Source: Rathayibacter sp. VKM Ac-2804 (GTDB lineage Bacteria; Actinomycetota; Actinomycetes; Actinomycetales; Microbacteriaceae). From it: DNA of 64,000 nucleotides. Positions 8,788 to 17,433 of the stretch are shown piece by piece (the first letter of the stretch is position 1; the number at the start of each line of letters is the position of its first letter). Below the pieces are notes generated by a model, which searched no databases, was not told the DNA's origin, and worked only from the letters and a program-made list of their open reading frames with translations. A program made the translations under genes and the position numbers. The DNA is taken from the NCBI RefSeq assembly GCF_009866655.1, contig NZ_CP047420.1, positions 2,418,001 to 2,482,000 of the forward strand. The letters run 5' to 3'.

Positions 8788-9789
8788 TCAGGCGGCGCGG
8801 GTCGCGTTCGCGGCGGATCGGATGCGGTCGAGGGCGACGAAGGTCCGGATCGACGCCTCCAGCGGGTGCAGTGGGTGCTCGGTGAGGCCTTGTCGGACGG
8901 CGTCGGTCACGGCACGCAGCATGGGCACGTACCCGTGGCCTTCTGGTTCGAGTGCGGTCGTCTTCGGCGAGCGGAATGCGTCTGCGATGGTCCCCGCGTG
9001 GACGGTGAAGCGGGTTGTCACCCAGAACGGGGCAGGGACGTCGATCCAGCCGAGGGATCCGCTGAGGGAGGCGCTGGGATCGATGTACTCGGTCATCGAC
9101 GCTGCGAGGTCCGCACGTCGTCCGCCGGCGTATTCCAGGGTCGCGCGGCTGGCGAGGTCCACGCCGTCGTCGCGCAGCAGATGGTCTGCGTGGATCCGCC
9201 AGGGGGCTCCGAGCACGTCGAGGGCGAGGGTGACCGGGTAGATCCCTTGATCGAGCAGGGTGCTGCTGGATCGTGCTGCGGACCAGCGCTCGGAGTCCGC
9301 CGTGTCGAACGGGAGCCCGAACGAGGCTCGGATGCTGCGCACCTGCCCGATCGCTCCCGCTCGAACCGCGTTTAGGAGACTGCGGTAGGCGGGTGCGAAC
9401 TTCATCCACATCGCCTCCATCGCGAACCGACCCGACCGGCGCGCCGTGTCCGCGATGATGCGTGCTTCGTCGGCGCTCACACCGAGGGGCTTCTCGATCA
9501 GGACGTGCTTGCCGGCACGCAGCGCCGCGAGCGCGATCGGCAGGTGTGTCGCGTGCGGGGTACCGATGTAGACGATGTCGAGATCGTCGTCGGCGAGCAT
9601 CTCGTCGAGATGTCCGTGCACCCGTTCCGCTCCGGTCTCCGCAGCGAACTGCTCTGCGGTCGAGGTACGCCGCGAGCAGACCGAGAGTAGGCGCGCGGTA
9701 TCGAGGTGTGCGAGGTCGGAGCAGATGGAGCGTGAGATGTCGCCGGTACCGACGACACCCCACGTCAGCCGGCTCTCCGAGGCCGTCAC
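8788..9789 (-). CDS. Gfo/Idh/MocA family oxidoreductase
   Basis: 333 residues. The N-terminal Rossmann fold shows GVVGTGDISRSI (NAD(P)-binding loop), followed by the YIGTPHATHLPIALAAL segment and the family hallmark HVLIEKPLG (EKP, whose Lys takes part in catalysis). The C-terminal GFO_IDH_MocA domain follows. Family members oxidise or reduce sugars, inositols or glycosides. The GTG start lies 6 bases after the transporter stop, so translation is likely coupled. Together with transporter and GH2 it suggests conversion of an imported glycoside, perhaps by a 3-keto route; that is inference. Confidence 0.9.
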   Translation of the reverse strand: MTASESRLTWGVVGTGDISRSICSDLAHLDTARLLSVCSRRTSTAEQFAAETGAERVHGHLDEMLADDDLDIVYIGTPHATHLPIALAALRAGKHVLIEKPLGVSADEARIIADTARRSGRFAMEAMWMKFAPAYRSLLNAVRAGAIGQVRSIRASFGLPFDTADSERWSAARSSSTLLDQGIYPVTLALDVLGAPWRIHADHLLRDDGVDLASRATLEYAGGRRADLAASMTEYIDPSASLSGSLGWIDVPAPFWVTTRFTVHAGTIADAFRSPKTTALEPEGHGYVPMLRAVTDAVRQGLTEHPLHPLEASIRTFVALDRIRSAANATRAA

Positions 9790-9795
9790 CGGTCC

Positions 9796-11286
9796 CTACT
9801 CGGCCACGGCCGCGGCGCTTCCGCGCCGCTCGGCGAGGTCGCGCTGCATCTGAGACATGTTCTTGTCGATGTCGAGGAAGTAGATGATCACGGCCATCAG
9901 GATCGCCACGATCATCGGCAGCCACAGGTAGAGGAAGATCTCCACGTCGAGCGCCGACTGCGGCTGTGAATCCGCGAGGCCGTCGTACATGCCGAAGGCG
10001 AGCAGCCAGCCGACGAGGGCCGTGCCCAGTCCGGCGCCGAAGTTCTGGCCGGCGGTCGCGGCCGCATAGGTCATCCCGTCCAGACGGACGCCGCTCTTCC
10101 ACTCTCCGTAGTCGACGACGTCGGCGACGAGGGCGAAGAGGGCCGAGGCGGTCGGGATACCGCCGACCGCTCGGATCAGGCTTCCGACGATCAGGAGGGT
10201 GAGGTTCGACGGGTCGACGAGCGTGATGATCGCGCCGATGACCGTCAGGCTCGTGCCGAACAGGATGGGCTTGCGCTTGCCGAAGCGGCCGATGATCGCG
10301 GGCATGAACCACATGCCCAGCAGGAGGGGCGCGAGTCCGGCGATGCTGAGGAGGCCGAACAGGCTCGGGTCCTCGAGGACGTCGGAGGCGAAGTAGATTC
10401 CGACGCTGGCGGTGCCCTGGACCATGAACTGAAGGAGGAAGAAGCCGAAGACCAGGAAGAAGTACGGGTTGCGGAACAGGATCCGGATCATCTTGCCCAG
10501 CGGCATCTTCGGTCCGGCCGTCGTGGTGACAGTGCTCGTGACGCGCTCCTTCGTACCGACGAACACGATGAGCAGCGTGATCGCAGCGATGCCGCCGTAG
10601 ATCAACGTCGTTGCCGTCCACCCGCCCTGACCGCCGCCGAACGCGGTCAGCAGAGGAACGGTCAAGGAGTTCACCAGGAGGGTCGTCAGGATCGCGCAGA
10701 AGGTCCGGATGACGGTCAGAGTCACGCGGGTTCGGGAGTCGGAGGTGATCACGGAGAGCAGCGTGTGATACGCGAGGTTCGAGCTGACGAACCCGACGCC
10801 GAGGCAGAGGAAGTAGAAGACGAAGGCGTAGATCTCTTTGCCCGTCTCGTTCAGTCCGGCGGGAACGTTGAACAGCAGGACGAAGGAGATCACCAGCACC
10901 GGCATGCTGAAGAGGATCCATGGCCGCGCCTTGCCCCAGCGGGTCGAGGTCTTGTCGACCAGAGTGCCGATGATGAGGTCGAGTGTGCCGTCGAGCACGC
11001 GTCCGAACAGGAGAAGCGTTCCGGCGATCGCGGCGCCGATGCCGACCGTATCGGTGAAGTAGAAGAGCAGGAAAGCGGACACCGGCGCGAAGACGAGATT
11101 TGCTCCGATGTCGCCGACTCCGTAGGAGAGCTTCTCCCGCAGCTTCAGCTTCTCACCTGAGCGGTCCTCGCGGATCGCCTGGCCGACAGCGTCCGCCGAC
11201 AAGGCGGCGGTGACCGACTCCTCCGTGCTGAGAGCGACGGCGGCACGCATCTGCTCGCCCTGCACCCGTCGAGGATCTTTCGCCAT
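9796..11286 (-). CDS. GPH-type glycoside:cation symporter (MFS)
   Basis: 496 residues. After about 65 cytoplasmic residues the protein has the layout of MelB/XynB-type transporters: KLSYGVGDIGANLVF leads into the first membrane segment, GRVLDGTLDLIIGTLVDKT is the conserved loop between segments 2 and 3, and about 12 hydrophobic segments follow. Such proteins import glycosides with Na+ or H+. I chose the ATG at 11286 because AAGGAG lies just upstream; an in-frame ATG at 11361 would place the start inside the operator repeats. First gene of the transporter-oxidoreductase-GH2 operon, divergent from a LacI regulator. Confidence 0.9.
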   Translation of the reverse strand: MAKDPRRVQGEQMRAAVALSTEESVTAALSADAVGQAIREDRSGEKLKLREKLSYGVGDIGANLVFAPVSAFLLFYFTDTVGIGAAIAGTLLLFGRVLDGTLDLIIGTLVDKTSTRWGKARPWILFSMPVLVISFVLLFNVPAGLNETGKEIYAFVFYFLCLGVGFVSSNLAYHTLLSVITSDSRTRVTLTVIRTFCAILTTLLVNSLTVPLLTAFGGGQGGWTATTLIYGGIAAITLLIVFVGTKERVTSTVTTTAGPKMPLGKMIRILFRNPYFFLVFGFFLLQFMVQGTASVGIYFASDVLEDPSLFGLLSIAGLAPLLLGMWFMPAIIGRFGKRKPILFGTSLTVIGAIITLVDPSNLTLLIVGSLIRAVGGIPTASALFALVADVVDYGEWKSGVRLDGMTYAAATAGQNFGAGLGTALVGWLLAFGMYDGLADSQPQSALDVEIFLYLWLPMIVAILMAVIIYFLDIDKNMSQMQRDLAERRGSAAAVAE

Positions 11287-11335
11287 GAATGACTCCTTCG
11301 TCATATCGAGCGCCCGTAGTACGCCGAGCGGCGAC

Positions 11336-11376
11336 TGACGCGCGTTACTAACACGCGTCACTAACGCGCGTCACCA
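11336..11376. promoter_or_regulatory. Operator with three 13-base direct repeats
   Basis: Three consecutive 13-base units, ACGCGCGTTACTA (11338-11350), ACACGCGTCACTA (11351-11363) and ACGCGCGTCACCA (11364-11376). The outer copies also form a perfect 12-base inverted repeat, TGACGCGCGTTA (11336-11347) with TAACGCGCGTCA (11362-11373). They lie between the transporter operon and the LacI gene, so they are the likely binding site for that regulator and would control both directions. Confidence 0.7.
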
Positions 11377-11427
11377 CAGTAGGCCTGTCCGCTTCGGCCG
11401 TCAACAGGGCTGTGTCAGACTTCAGGA

Positions 11428-12444
11428 ATGACCCCGACGACTCCCGCTCGCCGAGCGACGAGCTCGGACGTCGCCCGACGCGCCGGGCTGTCTCGGACGA
11501 CGGTGAGTCAGATCCTCAACGGGAACGTGGCGAGCTTCCCGCAGGAGACGCGCGATCGCGTCTCGGCCGCCGCGGCGGAGCTGAACTACCGCCCCTCTCG
11601 GGCCGGCCGCGCTCTCGCGACCGGCGTGAGCGACATGATCGTTCTCGCGATTCCCAGCGCCACCTTCGGCCCGAATCTGCAGAACGCGGTCGATCAGATC
11701 ACTGAAGCGTCGGCGACTCTGGGGATGAGCGTCGTCGTTCGGTTCGCCGGTCGCGACACGGCCGCGACTCTCACCTCGGTCCTGGACCTGCGACCGATGG
11801 TCATCATCGATTTCGGAGTGTTCACACCCGAGCAGGGGCGGACCCTGGAGTCCGCGGGCAGTCGGCTCTTCCCACCGATTCCCGAATCCGGGCAGGATGC
11901 GACGGACGAGCTCGACGTCTTCGTCGGACGCCTCCAGGTGCGTGAACTCGTCCTCCGCGGGAAGAGGCACGTGATCTACGCCCAGCTGCAGGACTCCCGA
12001 GCAGCCCCCTACGGGGATTTCCGGCTCCAGGGCGTCCGATCGGAGTGCTCCGCTCACGGGTTGGCGGACCCCGTCGTGATCAGGGTGGAACTCGATGAGG
12101 ACTCCGCCACACAGGCGCTCAGCTCAGCGCTCGAGACGACGGGAGACGACGCCGTCGCCGTGTGCGCCTACAACGACGACGTCGCCATCGCCGTCATCGC
12201 TGCCGCACGCAGGCTGGAGCTCCCGGTGCCTTCCCGAGTCGGCGTGATCGGGGTCGACCACACGATGCTCGGTCAGCTCGTCGCACCGCGTCTGACGAGT
12301 GTGCACATCGACCTCCCTCGGATCATCGACTTGTTCCTCGGTCAACTGACCGTGATCCGCGGTGCCGGAGCTGCAACGGCGGATGAGGTCACGGCTCTCG
12401 AACCGAGCGACGTCGCGTGGGTGGTTGCGGGAGACAGCTGCTGA
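11428..12444 (+). CDS. LacI family transcriptional regulator
   Basis: 338 residues. The N-terminal helix-turn-helix (TSSDVARRAGLSRTTVSQIL, residues about 11-30) and hinge region (ELNYRPSRAGRAL) are typical of LacI/GalR. A periplasmic-binding-protein-like sensor follows, with the AVCAYNDDVAIAVI segment and GVIGVDHTMLGQL near the end. It should bind the repeats at 11336-11376 and release them on binding a sugar or glycoside, controlling the divergent transporter-oxidoreductase-GH2 operon and itself. The start ATG has only a weak GGA just upstream, so a leaderless transcript is possible. Confidence 0.92.
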   Translation: MTPTTPARRATSSDVARRAGLSRTTVSQILNGNVASFPQETRDRVSAAAAELNYRPSRAGRALATGVSDMIVLAIPSATFGPNLQNAVDQITEASATLGMSVVVRFAGRDTAATLTSVLDLRPMVIIDFGVFTPEQGRTLESAGSRLFPPIPESGQDATDELDVFVGRLQVRELVLRGKRHVIYAQLQDSRAAPYGDFRLQGVRSECSAHGLADPVVIRVELDEDSATQALSSALETTGDDAVAVCAYNDDVAIAVIAAARRLELPVPSRVGVIGVDHTMLGQLVAPRLTSVHIDLPRIIDLFLGQLTVIRGAGAATADEVTALEPSDVAWVVAGDSC

Positions 12445-12525
12445 CCGTACGCGCCACCTCGAAGTCGTCCCCTCTGCACAAAGCCCTGAAGGCGCCCATC
12501 AATCGGCCGGCTCGGCGCACTGACG

Positions 12526-12672
12526 TCAGCTCTCGCGGGTCGACGGCTCCAGGCCCGGAGCCGGGCGGATCGTGAGGGTCGCGGGACCGCCCGCCACGAC
12601 GGTGGCGAACGGGCCCGCGGCGCCTCCGAGCTCAGCGGCGATGACGGTATCCGCGTCCCGACGAAGCGCCTC
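12526..12672 (-). pseudogene. In-frame coding-like tail after the GH3 stop
   Basis: Directly after the TAA of the GH3 gene (12675-12673), the same frame continues for 48 codons to a TGA at 12526-12528. It reads like protein: RRDADTVIAAELGG, then GPATLTIRPAPGLEPSTRES. It could be the remnant of a longer GH3 C-terminus cut off by a recent stop, or the tail of another deleted gene. No start or ribosome site is present. Confidence 0.35.
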
Positions 12673-14832
12673 TTACAGCAGGTCGATCGTCGTCGTTGCG
12701 GCTGCCGCATCTCCGGAGAAGGCGGCGGCCTCGATGATCGCCGACGAAGCGGCGGGGACGAAACCGTCGTCGGTCCACCGGTGGGTGGGGCGAGTGGAGC
12801 CGTTGATCGTGATGGTTGCCGTTGCGCCGGCGTCGATCCACGCAGGGGCGAACCCGACGAGCACGCGATGCGGGAAGTCGTGAGCGTCGATGAGGGCGTA
12901 GAGCTGCACGACGTGGCGACCGGCTCGATCACCGGTGTTCGTGACGGTGACGGTGGCGTCGAAGTGCTCCTGTTCGACGGCGCTCACGGTGACGCGATCG
13001 ATGCTGAACGTCGTGTACGACAGACCGAATCCCAAGGGGAACGCGGCGCGGTTTCCGTCGCGGTCGAGGAGCCGTTGTCCATGCCAGCGGTCGTAGGTGA
13101 TCGCGGTGGCGTCGATGTCGAAGAAGGGCAGGTGAGCTTCATCGGCGGGGATGGAGTACGGCAGTCGGCCGGTGGCGTCGTGGTGGCCGAGGAGGACGTC
13201 CGTGAGGGCCGACCCTCCCTCTGTGCCGCTGTACCAGCCGATGAGGACGGCCGGAACCTCGTCCCGCCACTCCTCGGTGATGACGGCTCCTGCCGTCACG
13301 ACGACCACGACGGTGCGCGGATTCGCCGTCGCAGTCGCGCGGATGATGTCCGCGTCGATGGGGCGCACGCGCAGGGATCGGCGATCGCCGCCCGTCGCCG
13401 ATCCCATCACAGTGCCGCTGGCCTCGGTCATGAGGGCACTCATGTCGACGCCTTCCGGGGCGGGGGGGAAGAGGGCGAGGAGAGAGGGGTCGTTCATGAG
13501 GTCGCCGAGGTACTCGCCCTCATCGGCTGAGGTGTAGCCGACGACGACGATCGCGACATCGGCGTCGGCGGACGCGGCTGCGGCCGCCGCCGGATCATCG
13601 GCTTCCACGAAGTCGACTCTCGCACCTGGCACAGCGGCGCGGATCCCGTCCAGGGGCGTGACCACCTGCGGAGAACGGACGTTCGAGGAGCCCTCGTCGC
13701 CGGTGTTGGCCAGCCCCGCCAGCCGACCGATCACCGAGACGCGCCGCAGCGAAGCCGCGTCCAGGGGCAGCAGCGGGCGGCCGTCCACGTCATCGTTCTT
13801 GAGAAGAACTGCCGCAGTGGCGGCGGCTTCACGGGCCAGCGCTCGGTGCTCATCCGAGAAGACCACCTCGATCGACGGCTCTGCGTCGAGCTCGCGCGCG
13901 AAGAACGCGAGCTGTGTAGCGAGGATGCGCGTCCCGGCGCGCTCGACGTCGTCCCAGGACGCCCGCCCGGCATCGAGGTCGGCCGGCAGGGAGTGTGCCC
14001 GCTGCTGACGGAAGGGCTCTTCGACGTCCAGACCGGCGTGCAGGGACTTCGCGGCGTCGCGAAGCCCGAAGATGAAGTCCGAGACGGTGACCCCCTGAAA
14101 GCCCCACCTCTCCCGCAGAACGCCCTCCATCAGGGCCTCGTTCTCTCCCGCCCATTCGCCGTTGACGCTGTTGTAGGCGGTCATGATCCCATCGACGCCC
14201 TCCTCGACCGTGCGCCGGAAGTGCGGGAGGTAGACCTCGTGAAGGGCGGCGTCATCGGCGGTGACGTCCGCCACGAACCGAGCGTTCTCCATCGAGTTCA
14301 GCGCGAAGTGCTTCGACACGGCCATGGTGTGGTGTCGGACCCCGCGAGTGAGAGCTGCGCCGAATTCACCGAGCGCGTAGCTGTCCTCGCCGTACGTCTC
14401 CTGCGCGCGCCCCCACGCGGGGTGGCGAGGCAGATTGATGCAGACACCTCCGAAGAAGTTCCCGCCCTGGGCCCGGACTTCCGCGCCGATGGCGATCCCG
14501 ATCCGCTCCTCGAGCGCGAGATCCCAGGTGGCTCCGCGAGCCATCGAGACCGGGAACGCGGTCGAGGCACCCATGACCGCGCCGCGGGGCCCATCGCTGA
14601 ACCGGAGCCCCGGCACGCCGATTCGATCGATCCGGCCCATGACGATGGGGACGCTGTTGTATCGCTGCGCCATCTCCCCCATGCCCGGCCAGAAGTCGTC
14701 GTCGCCGTCGAGAAGACCCAGCTTCTCCTCCGCCGTCAGCTGAGCGAGGAGCGCAGCGGCCTCCGCTTGCGCGGCGTGACCCCCACGCACGCGCTCTACG
14801 GCGTCATCGAACAGGGTGTGAGTGGTCGTCAT
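12673..14832 (-). CDS. Glycoside hydrolase family 3 beta-glucosidase-like protein
   Basis: 719 residues. The N-terminal GH3 barrel shows the substrate-binding KHFALNSMENAR region and the nucleophile Asp in GVTVSDFIFGLRDA. The second alpha/beta domain (from about residue 330) has a VSVIGRLAGLANTGDEGSSN motif, and a fibronectin-like C-terminal domain closes the protein (ATVTVTNTGDRAGRHVVQLY). No signal peptide, so intracellular action on imported beta-glycosides is likely. The ATG has a strong GGAGGAAAG upstream. It is divergent from a TetR gene, with a perfect palindrome between them. The reading frame continues coding-like beyond its stop. Confidence 0.93.
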   Translation of the reverse strand: MTTTHTLFDDAVERVRGGHAAQAEAAALLAQLTAEEKLGLLDGDDDFWPGMGEMAQRYNSVPIVMGRIDRIGVPGLRFSDGPRGAVMGASTAFPVSMARGATWDLALEERIGIAIGAEVRAQGGNFFGGVCINLPRHPAWGRAQETYGEDSYALGEFGAALTRGVRHHTMAVSKHFALNSMENARFVADVTADDAALHEVYLPHFRRTVEEGVDGIMTAYNSVNGEWAGENEALMEGVLRERWGFQGVTVSDFIFGLRDAAKSLHAGLDVEEPFRQQRAHSLPADLDAGRASWDDVERAGTRILATQLAFFARELDAEPSIEVVFSDEHRALAREAAATAAVLLKNDDVDGRPLLPLDAASLRRVSVIGRLAGLANTGDEGSSNVRSPQVVTPLDGIRAAVPGARVDFVEADDPAAAAAASADADVAIVVVGYTSADEGEYLGDLMNDPSLLALFPPAPEGVDMSALMTEASGTVMGSATGGDRRSLRVRPIDADIIRATATANPRTVVVVVTAGAVITEEWRDEVPAVLIGWYSGTEGGSALTDVLLGHHDATGRLPYSIPADEAHLPFFDIDATAITYDRWHGQRLLDRDGNRAAFPLGFGLSYTTFSIDRVTVSAVEQEHFDATVTVTNTGDRAGRHVVQLYALIDAHDFPHRVLVGFAPAWIDAGATATITINGSTRPTHRWTDDGFVPAASSAIIEAAAFSGDAAAATTTIDLL

Positions 14833-14898
14833 CGACTTTCCTCCGATCGACCTCCGTCGGCATTCGCCGCCGACTGAGGTGCTTCCAGGGTGGAACCG

Positions 14899-14920
14899 TT
14901 ACCCGCATCAGTGCGGGTAA
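14899..14920. promoter_or_regulatory. Perfect 9-base inverted repeat, likely TetR operator
   Basis: TTACCCGCA (14899-14907), four bases, then TGCGGGTAA (14912-14920). It lies between the divergent GH3 and TetR genes, where an operator of the TetR regulator would be expected, and its size fits a TetR dimer. Confidence 0.75.
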
Positions 14921-14941
14921 GGAGATGGTAGACATGAACCT

Positions 14942-15553
14942 GTGACTGCGCAAGAAGTGCCGGGTGGGGCTTCGGCCGGCACGCCTTCGCGCATACGCTT
15001 GGCTCCCGAGGTGCGGCGCGCGATGATCGTTGAGCGCGCCACGACGTTGATCTCCGAGCGCGGGTTCAACGCCTTCACCCTGCTGGGGCTCGCTGAAGCG
15101 TGCGGGATGACGCGGCGAGGGCTCGATCACTACTTCGGCTCCCGCGACGAGATCCTCATCGCCGTCCTGCGTCACCGCGACTCGGAGGACATCGCGCTTC
15201 TCGGTAACACCGGGGCGCCCAGGGATCGAGAAGCCACGTGGCGCGCCCTGGACGACGCCGTCCGTCGCAATGCGTCGCAGCGCGAGATCGTGCGGCTCTA
15301 CACCGTGCTGGGTTCCGAATCCCTCGACCCGGCGCATCCGGCGCACGACTACTTCCAGGAGCGCGCCCGCTCCGCGCGGAAGACCTTTGTCGAATCTATC
15401 GAGTGCTGGCACCCCCGGCCCGAAGCGTTCGCAACAGTAGTGCTGGCACTGCTGGACGGAGTTCAGATCAGCTGGCTTCGAGACCCGGCTCTTGATCTCT
15501 TCGAGCTTTGGCGCGACGCGGGATCACTTCTTGATCGAGACTCCACTCCCTGA
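14942..15553 (+). CDS. TetR family transcriptional regulator
   Basis: 203 residues. The N-terminal helix-turn-helix is seen as MIVERATTLISERGFNAFTL and then LAEACGMTRRGLDHYFGSRDE, the standard TetR recognition helix region. The C-terminal ligand domain is variable; several regulators of this kind control glucosidase genes in Actinobacteria. Its likely target is the adjacent palindrome, giving control of GH3 and of itself. The GTG at 14942 is chosen because an upstream ATG (14935) runs into a stop after two codons. Confidence 0.9.
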   Translation: MTAQEVPGGASAGTPSRIRLAPEVRRAMIVERATTLISERGFNAFTLLGLAEACGMTRRGLDHYFGSRDEILIAVLRHRDSEDIALLGNTGAPRDREATWRALDDAVRRNASQREIVRLYTVLGSESLDPAHPAHDYFQERARSARKTFVESIECWHPRPEAFATVVLALLDGVQISWLRDPALDLFELWRDAGSLLDRDSTP

Positions 15554-15780
15554 ACCCCCGTCGCAACAGGCCGTCAGCATGATGGGCAGCCGTCTCTCTC
15601 GACGTCGACCTGACGCGCCGTCAGATTCCGCCAGCCCAGCCCTTCATCTGGATGCGACATGAAGCGGCGCTAGAACACCGTCACTTCACGCCGCGATCCA
15701 CAACACTCGGGGCCGCGGATTTCTGCAACGCTCGGTGTCGCGTCCACGTGTACCGGTGAACGATCGGCTATCGGGACGGT

Positions 15781-16014
15781 GTGAAGATTCGTAGGGTCGG
15801 ACGCGTGGAACCGTCTTCCCAGCTCCCCGCCCTCGGGGCTCCGGCCACTCGTGCACTCGATGACGCGGGCGTGCACGACCTCAACGACTTGCGGCGGGTG
15901 GGATTCGACCACCTCGCCAGCCTCCACGGAGTGGGGCCGAAGGCGCTCCGCCTCCTTCGACAGGCCCTCGACGCCGCCGACGGCACGGATCCCTCGACGA
16001 CCACTCGAAGATAG
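15781..16014 (+). CDS. Helix-hairpin-helix small protein
   Basis: 77 residues. The core (LPALGAPATRALDDAGVHDL then LASLHGVGPKALRLLRQALD) contains two helix-hairpin-helix units like those of the RNA polymerase alpha C-terminal domain and other non-specific DNA-binding proteins; HGVGPKAL is the second hairpin. Such proteins in Actinobacteria are mostly annotated only as HhH or DNA-binding. The GTG start has no strong ribosome site. Role unknown. Confidence 0.7.
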   Translation: MKIRRVGRVEPSSQLPALGAPATRALDDAGVHDLNDLRRVGFDHLASLHGVGPKALRLLRQALDAADGTDPSTTTRR

Positions 16015-16017
16015 TGA

Positions 16018-16033
16018 TGTAACCGCTGTTACA
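16018..16033. promoter_or_regulatory. Palindrome at the promoter of the ChrB_N gene
   Basis: TGTAAC (16018-16023), four bases, GTTACA (16028-16033): a perfect 6+6 inverted repeat. It overlaps TACACT (16030-16035), which is placed like a -10 box for a leaderless transcript starting near the GTG at 16043. A repressor bound here would block initiation. Confidence 0.55.
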
Positions 16034-16042
16034 CTCTCGCCT

Positions 16043-16600
16043 GTGACTGATACCGCCTGGCTTCTCCTCGTCCCTCGTATCCCTGCTCAGCCCTCGCGCC
16101 ACCGGGTCGCCGTCTGGCGGGAGCTGCGCCGCCTCGGAGCGGTGCCCGCCGCGGCGGGCATGTGGGCGGTCCCCGATCTGCCCGCGTTCTCCGAGGGCCT
16201 GACCTCGATCCGCGAGCTGGCCGCGCGCGGTGACGGTGGCCTGACCGTGTTCCGCGCGACGGGCCATAGCGACGGCGACGCGAACGATCTGCGCGACGTG
16301 TTCACGAGCGCCCGGGTGGACGAGTGGAACGAGTTCGTTGCGGACTGCGGGAAGTTCGACGCGGAGATCGATCGGGAGTTCGCGAAGGAGAAGTTCACCT
16401 TCGGGGAGCTCGAGGAGGAGGAGCAGAGCCTGGATCGGCTGCGCCGCTGGCACCGCGACCTGCTCCGCCGCGACGCCTTCGGCCAGCCCGAGGCACAGCA
16501 GGCGACCGGACGCCTCACCGCCAGCACCGAGAAGCTGGCGACGTACTCCGAGCGCGTCTACGCGGTGAATCTGCCGGCCGATCCCGTGATCCCGGAGTGA
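16043..16600 (+). CDS. ChrB N-terminal domain-like protein
   Basis: 185 residues. The first 75 residues (TAWLLLVPRIPAQPSRHR, then VWRELRRLGAVPAAAGMWAV) match the N-terminal domain of the chromate-resistance regulator ChrB, while the rest is a charged helical region (FTFGELEEEEQSLDRLRRW). The C-terminal rhodanese-like part of full ChrB is missing, as in many actinobacterial stand-alone forms. The GTG start gives a probably leaderless message; frames extending further upstream overlap the HhH gene and are unlikely. It overlaps the YkvA gene by four bases (GTGA). No chromate transporter is nearby, so a chromate role is not established. Confidence 0.75.
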   Translation: MTDTAWLLLVPRIPAQPSRHRVAVWRELRRLGAVPAAAGMWAVPDLPAFSEGLTSIRELAARGDGGLTVFRATGHSDGDANDLRDVFTSARVDEWNEFVADCGKFDAEIDREFAKEKFTFGELEEEEQSLDRLRRWHRDLLRRDAFGQPEAQQATGRLTASTEKLATYSERVYAVNLPADPVIPE

Positions 16601-17055
16601 CCCCCTCTTGGCTCGGACCACTCCTCGCCGTCGCCGGAGGGGTGGCACTCCTCTGGTGCGCCCTGGTCGCCGTGCTGTGGGCGCAGCAGCGTCGAGCAGG
16701 GCGCTCGGTCGACTGGCGCGCGGCGATGCGTCTCGTTCCCGACGTCGTCCGACTGCTCCGCGCGCTCATCGCGGATCGGACCGTTCCTCGCGTCGTGCGC
16801 TGGTCGCTGGTCGGCCTGCTCGCCTACCTCCTCCTCCCCGTCGATCTGATCCCCGACGTCATCCCTGTGCTCGGAGTCGCCGACGACGTCCTCCTCGTCG
16901 CCGTCGTCCTGCGCTTCGCCGTGCGGCGGGCAGGCGTCGCGACGATCAGTCGGCACTGGTCCGGCACCGACGAGGGGCTGCACAGCGTTCTGACGCTCAC
17001 CGGCGCTGGAACCGGCTCCGAGACGGGACGATCGGAGCACCTTCCGCCCTCGTAG
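16597..17055 (+). CDS. YkvA/DUF1232 membrane protein
   Basis: 152 residues. One N-terminal membrane segment (LLAVAGGVALLWCALVAVLW) and the DUF1232 signature around SLVGLLAYLLLPVDLIPDVI followed by GVADDVLLVAVVLR, which is diagnostic of YkvA-type proteins. Function of the family is unknown; members often sit beside metal or stress genes. Translationally coupled to the preceding gene by the GTGA overlap. Confidence 0.82.
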   Translation: MTPSWLGPLLAVAGGVALLWCALVAVLWAQQRRAGRSVDWRAAMRLVPDVVRLLRALIADRTVPRVVRWSLVGLLAYLLLPVDLIPDVIPVLGVADDVLLVAVVLRFAVRRAGVATISRHWSGTDEGLHSVLTLTGAGTGSETGRSEHLPPS

Positions 17056-17070
17056 GTCTAGTATCTGCGT

Positions 17071-17433
17071 ATGCACTTGGATACGGAGACAAGCAGACAC
17101 GGCGTCGACTCGGAGTACGTCGAGCTGGCCGTGGAGGTGTTCGCGATGCTCGCCGACGCCACGCGCGTGCGCATCGTCCTGGCCCTGCACGACGCGGGCG
17201 AGCTGCCGGTGAACGCCCTGGCCGAGGCGGTGCAGAAGAGCCCAGCGGCCGTATCGCAGCACCTCGCGAAGCTGCGGCTCGGGCGAATGGTGCTGACGCG
17301 CCGGGAGGGCACGACGATCCACTACCGGCTCACCGACGAGCACGCCTCCGAGCTTGTCGTGGACGCGATCAAGCAGGCGGAGCACGTCGTCGGACACGCG
17401 CCGCACCATCAGGGGGACGGGGCGGCGGGATGA
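17071..17433 (+). CDS. ArsR/SmtB family metal-sensing regulator
   Basis: 120 residues with the winged helix of ArsR proteins (VFAMLADATRVRIVLALHD, then KSPAAVSQHLAKLRLGRMVL). The C-terminal helix carries D-x-H and later H-x3-H plus a final HxxHH-like tail (DEHASELVV, AEHVVGHAPHH), placed like the alpha-5 metal sites of Zn/Ni/Co sensors such as SmtB, NmtR or KmtR. It overlaps the following CDF exporter by four bases (ATGA), the arrangement known for KmtR and its exporter in mycobacteria. The sequence TAGTAT at 17059-17064 looks like a -10 for a leaderless transcript. Which metal is sensed is not shown. Confidence 0.88.
   Translation: MHLDTETSRHGVDSEYVELAVEVFAMLADATRVRIVLALHDAGELPVNALAEAVQKSPAAVSQHLAKLRLGRMVLTRREGTTIHYRLTDEHASELVVDAIKQAEHVVGHAPHHQGDGAAG

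Noticed and set aside
11287..11361. 25-residue N-terminal extension of the GPH transporter
   Set aside because: It would start inside the operator repeats, and a better ribosome site precedes the ATG at 11286.
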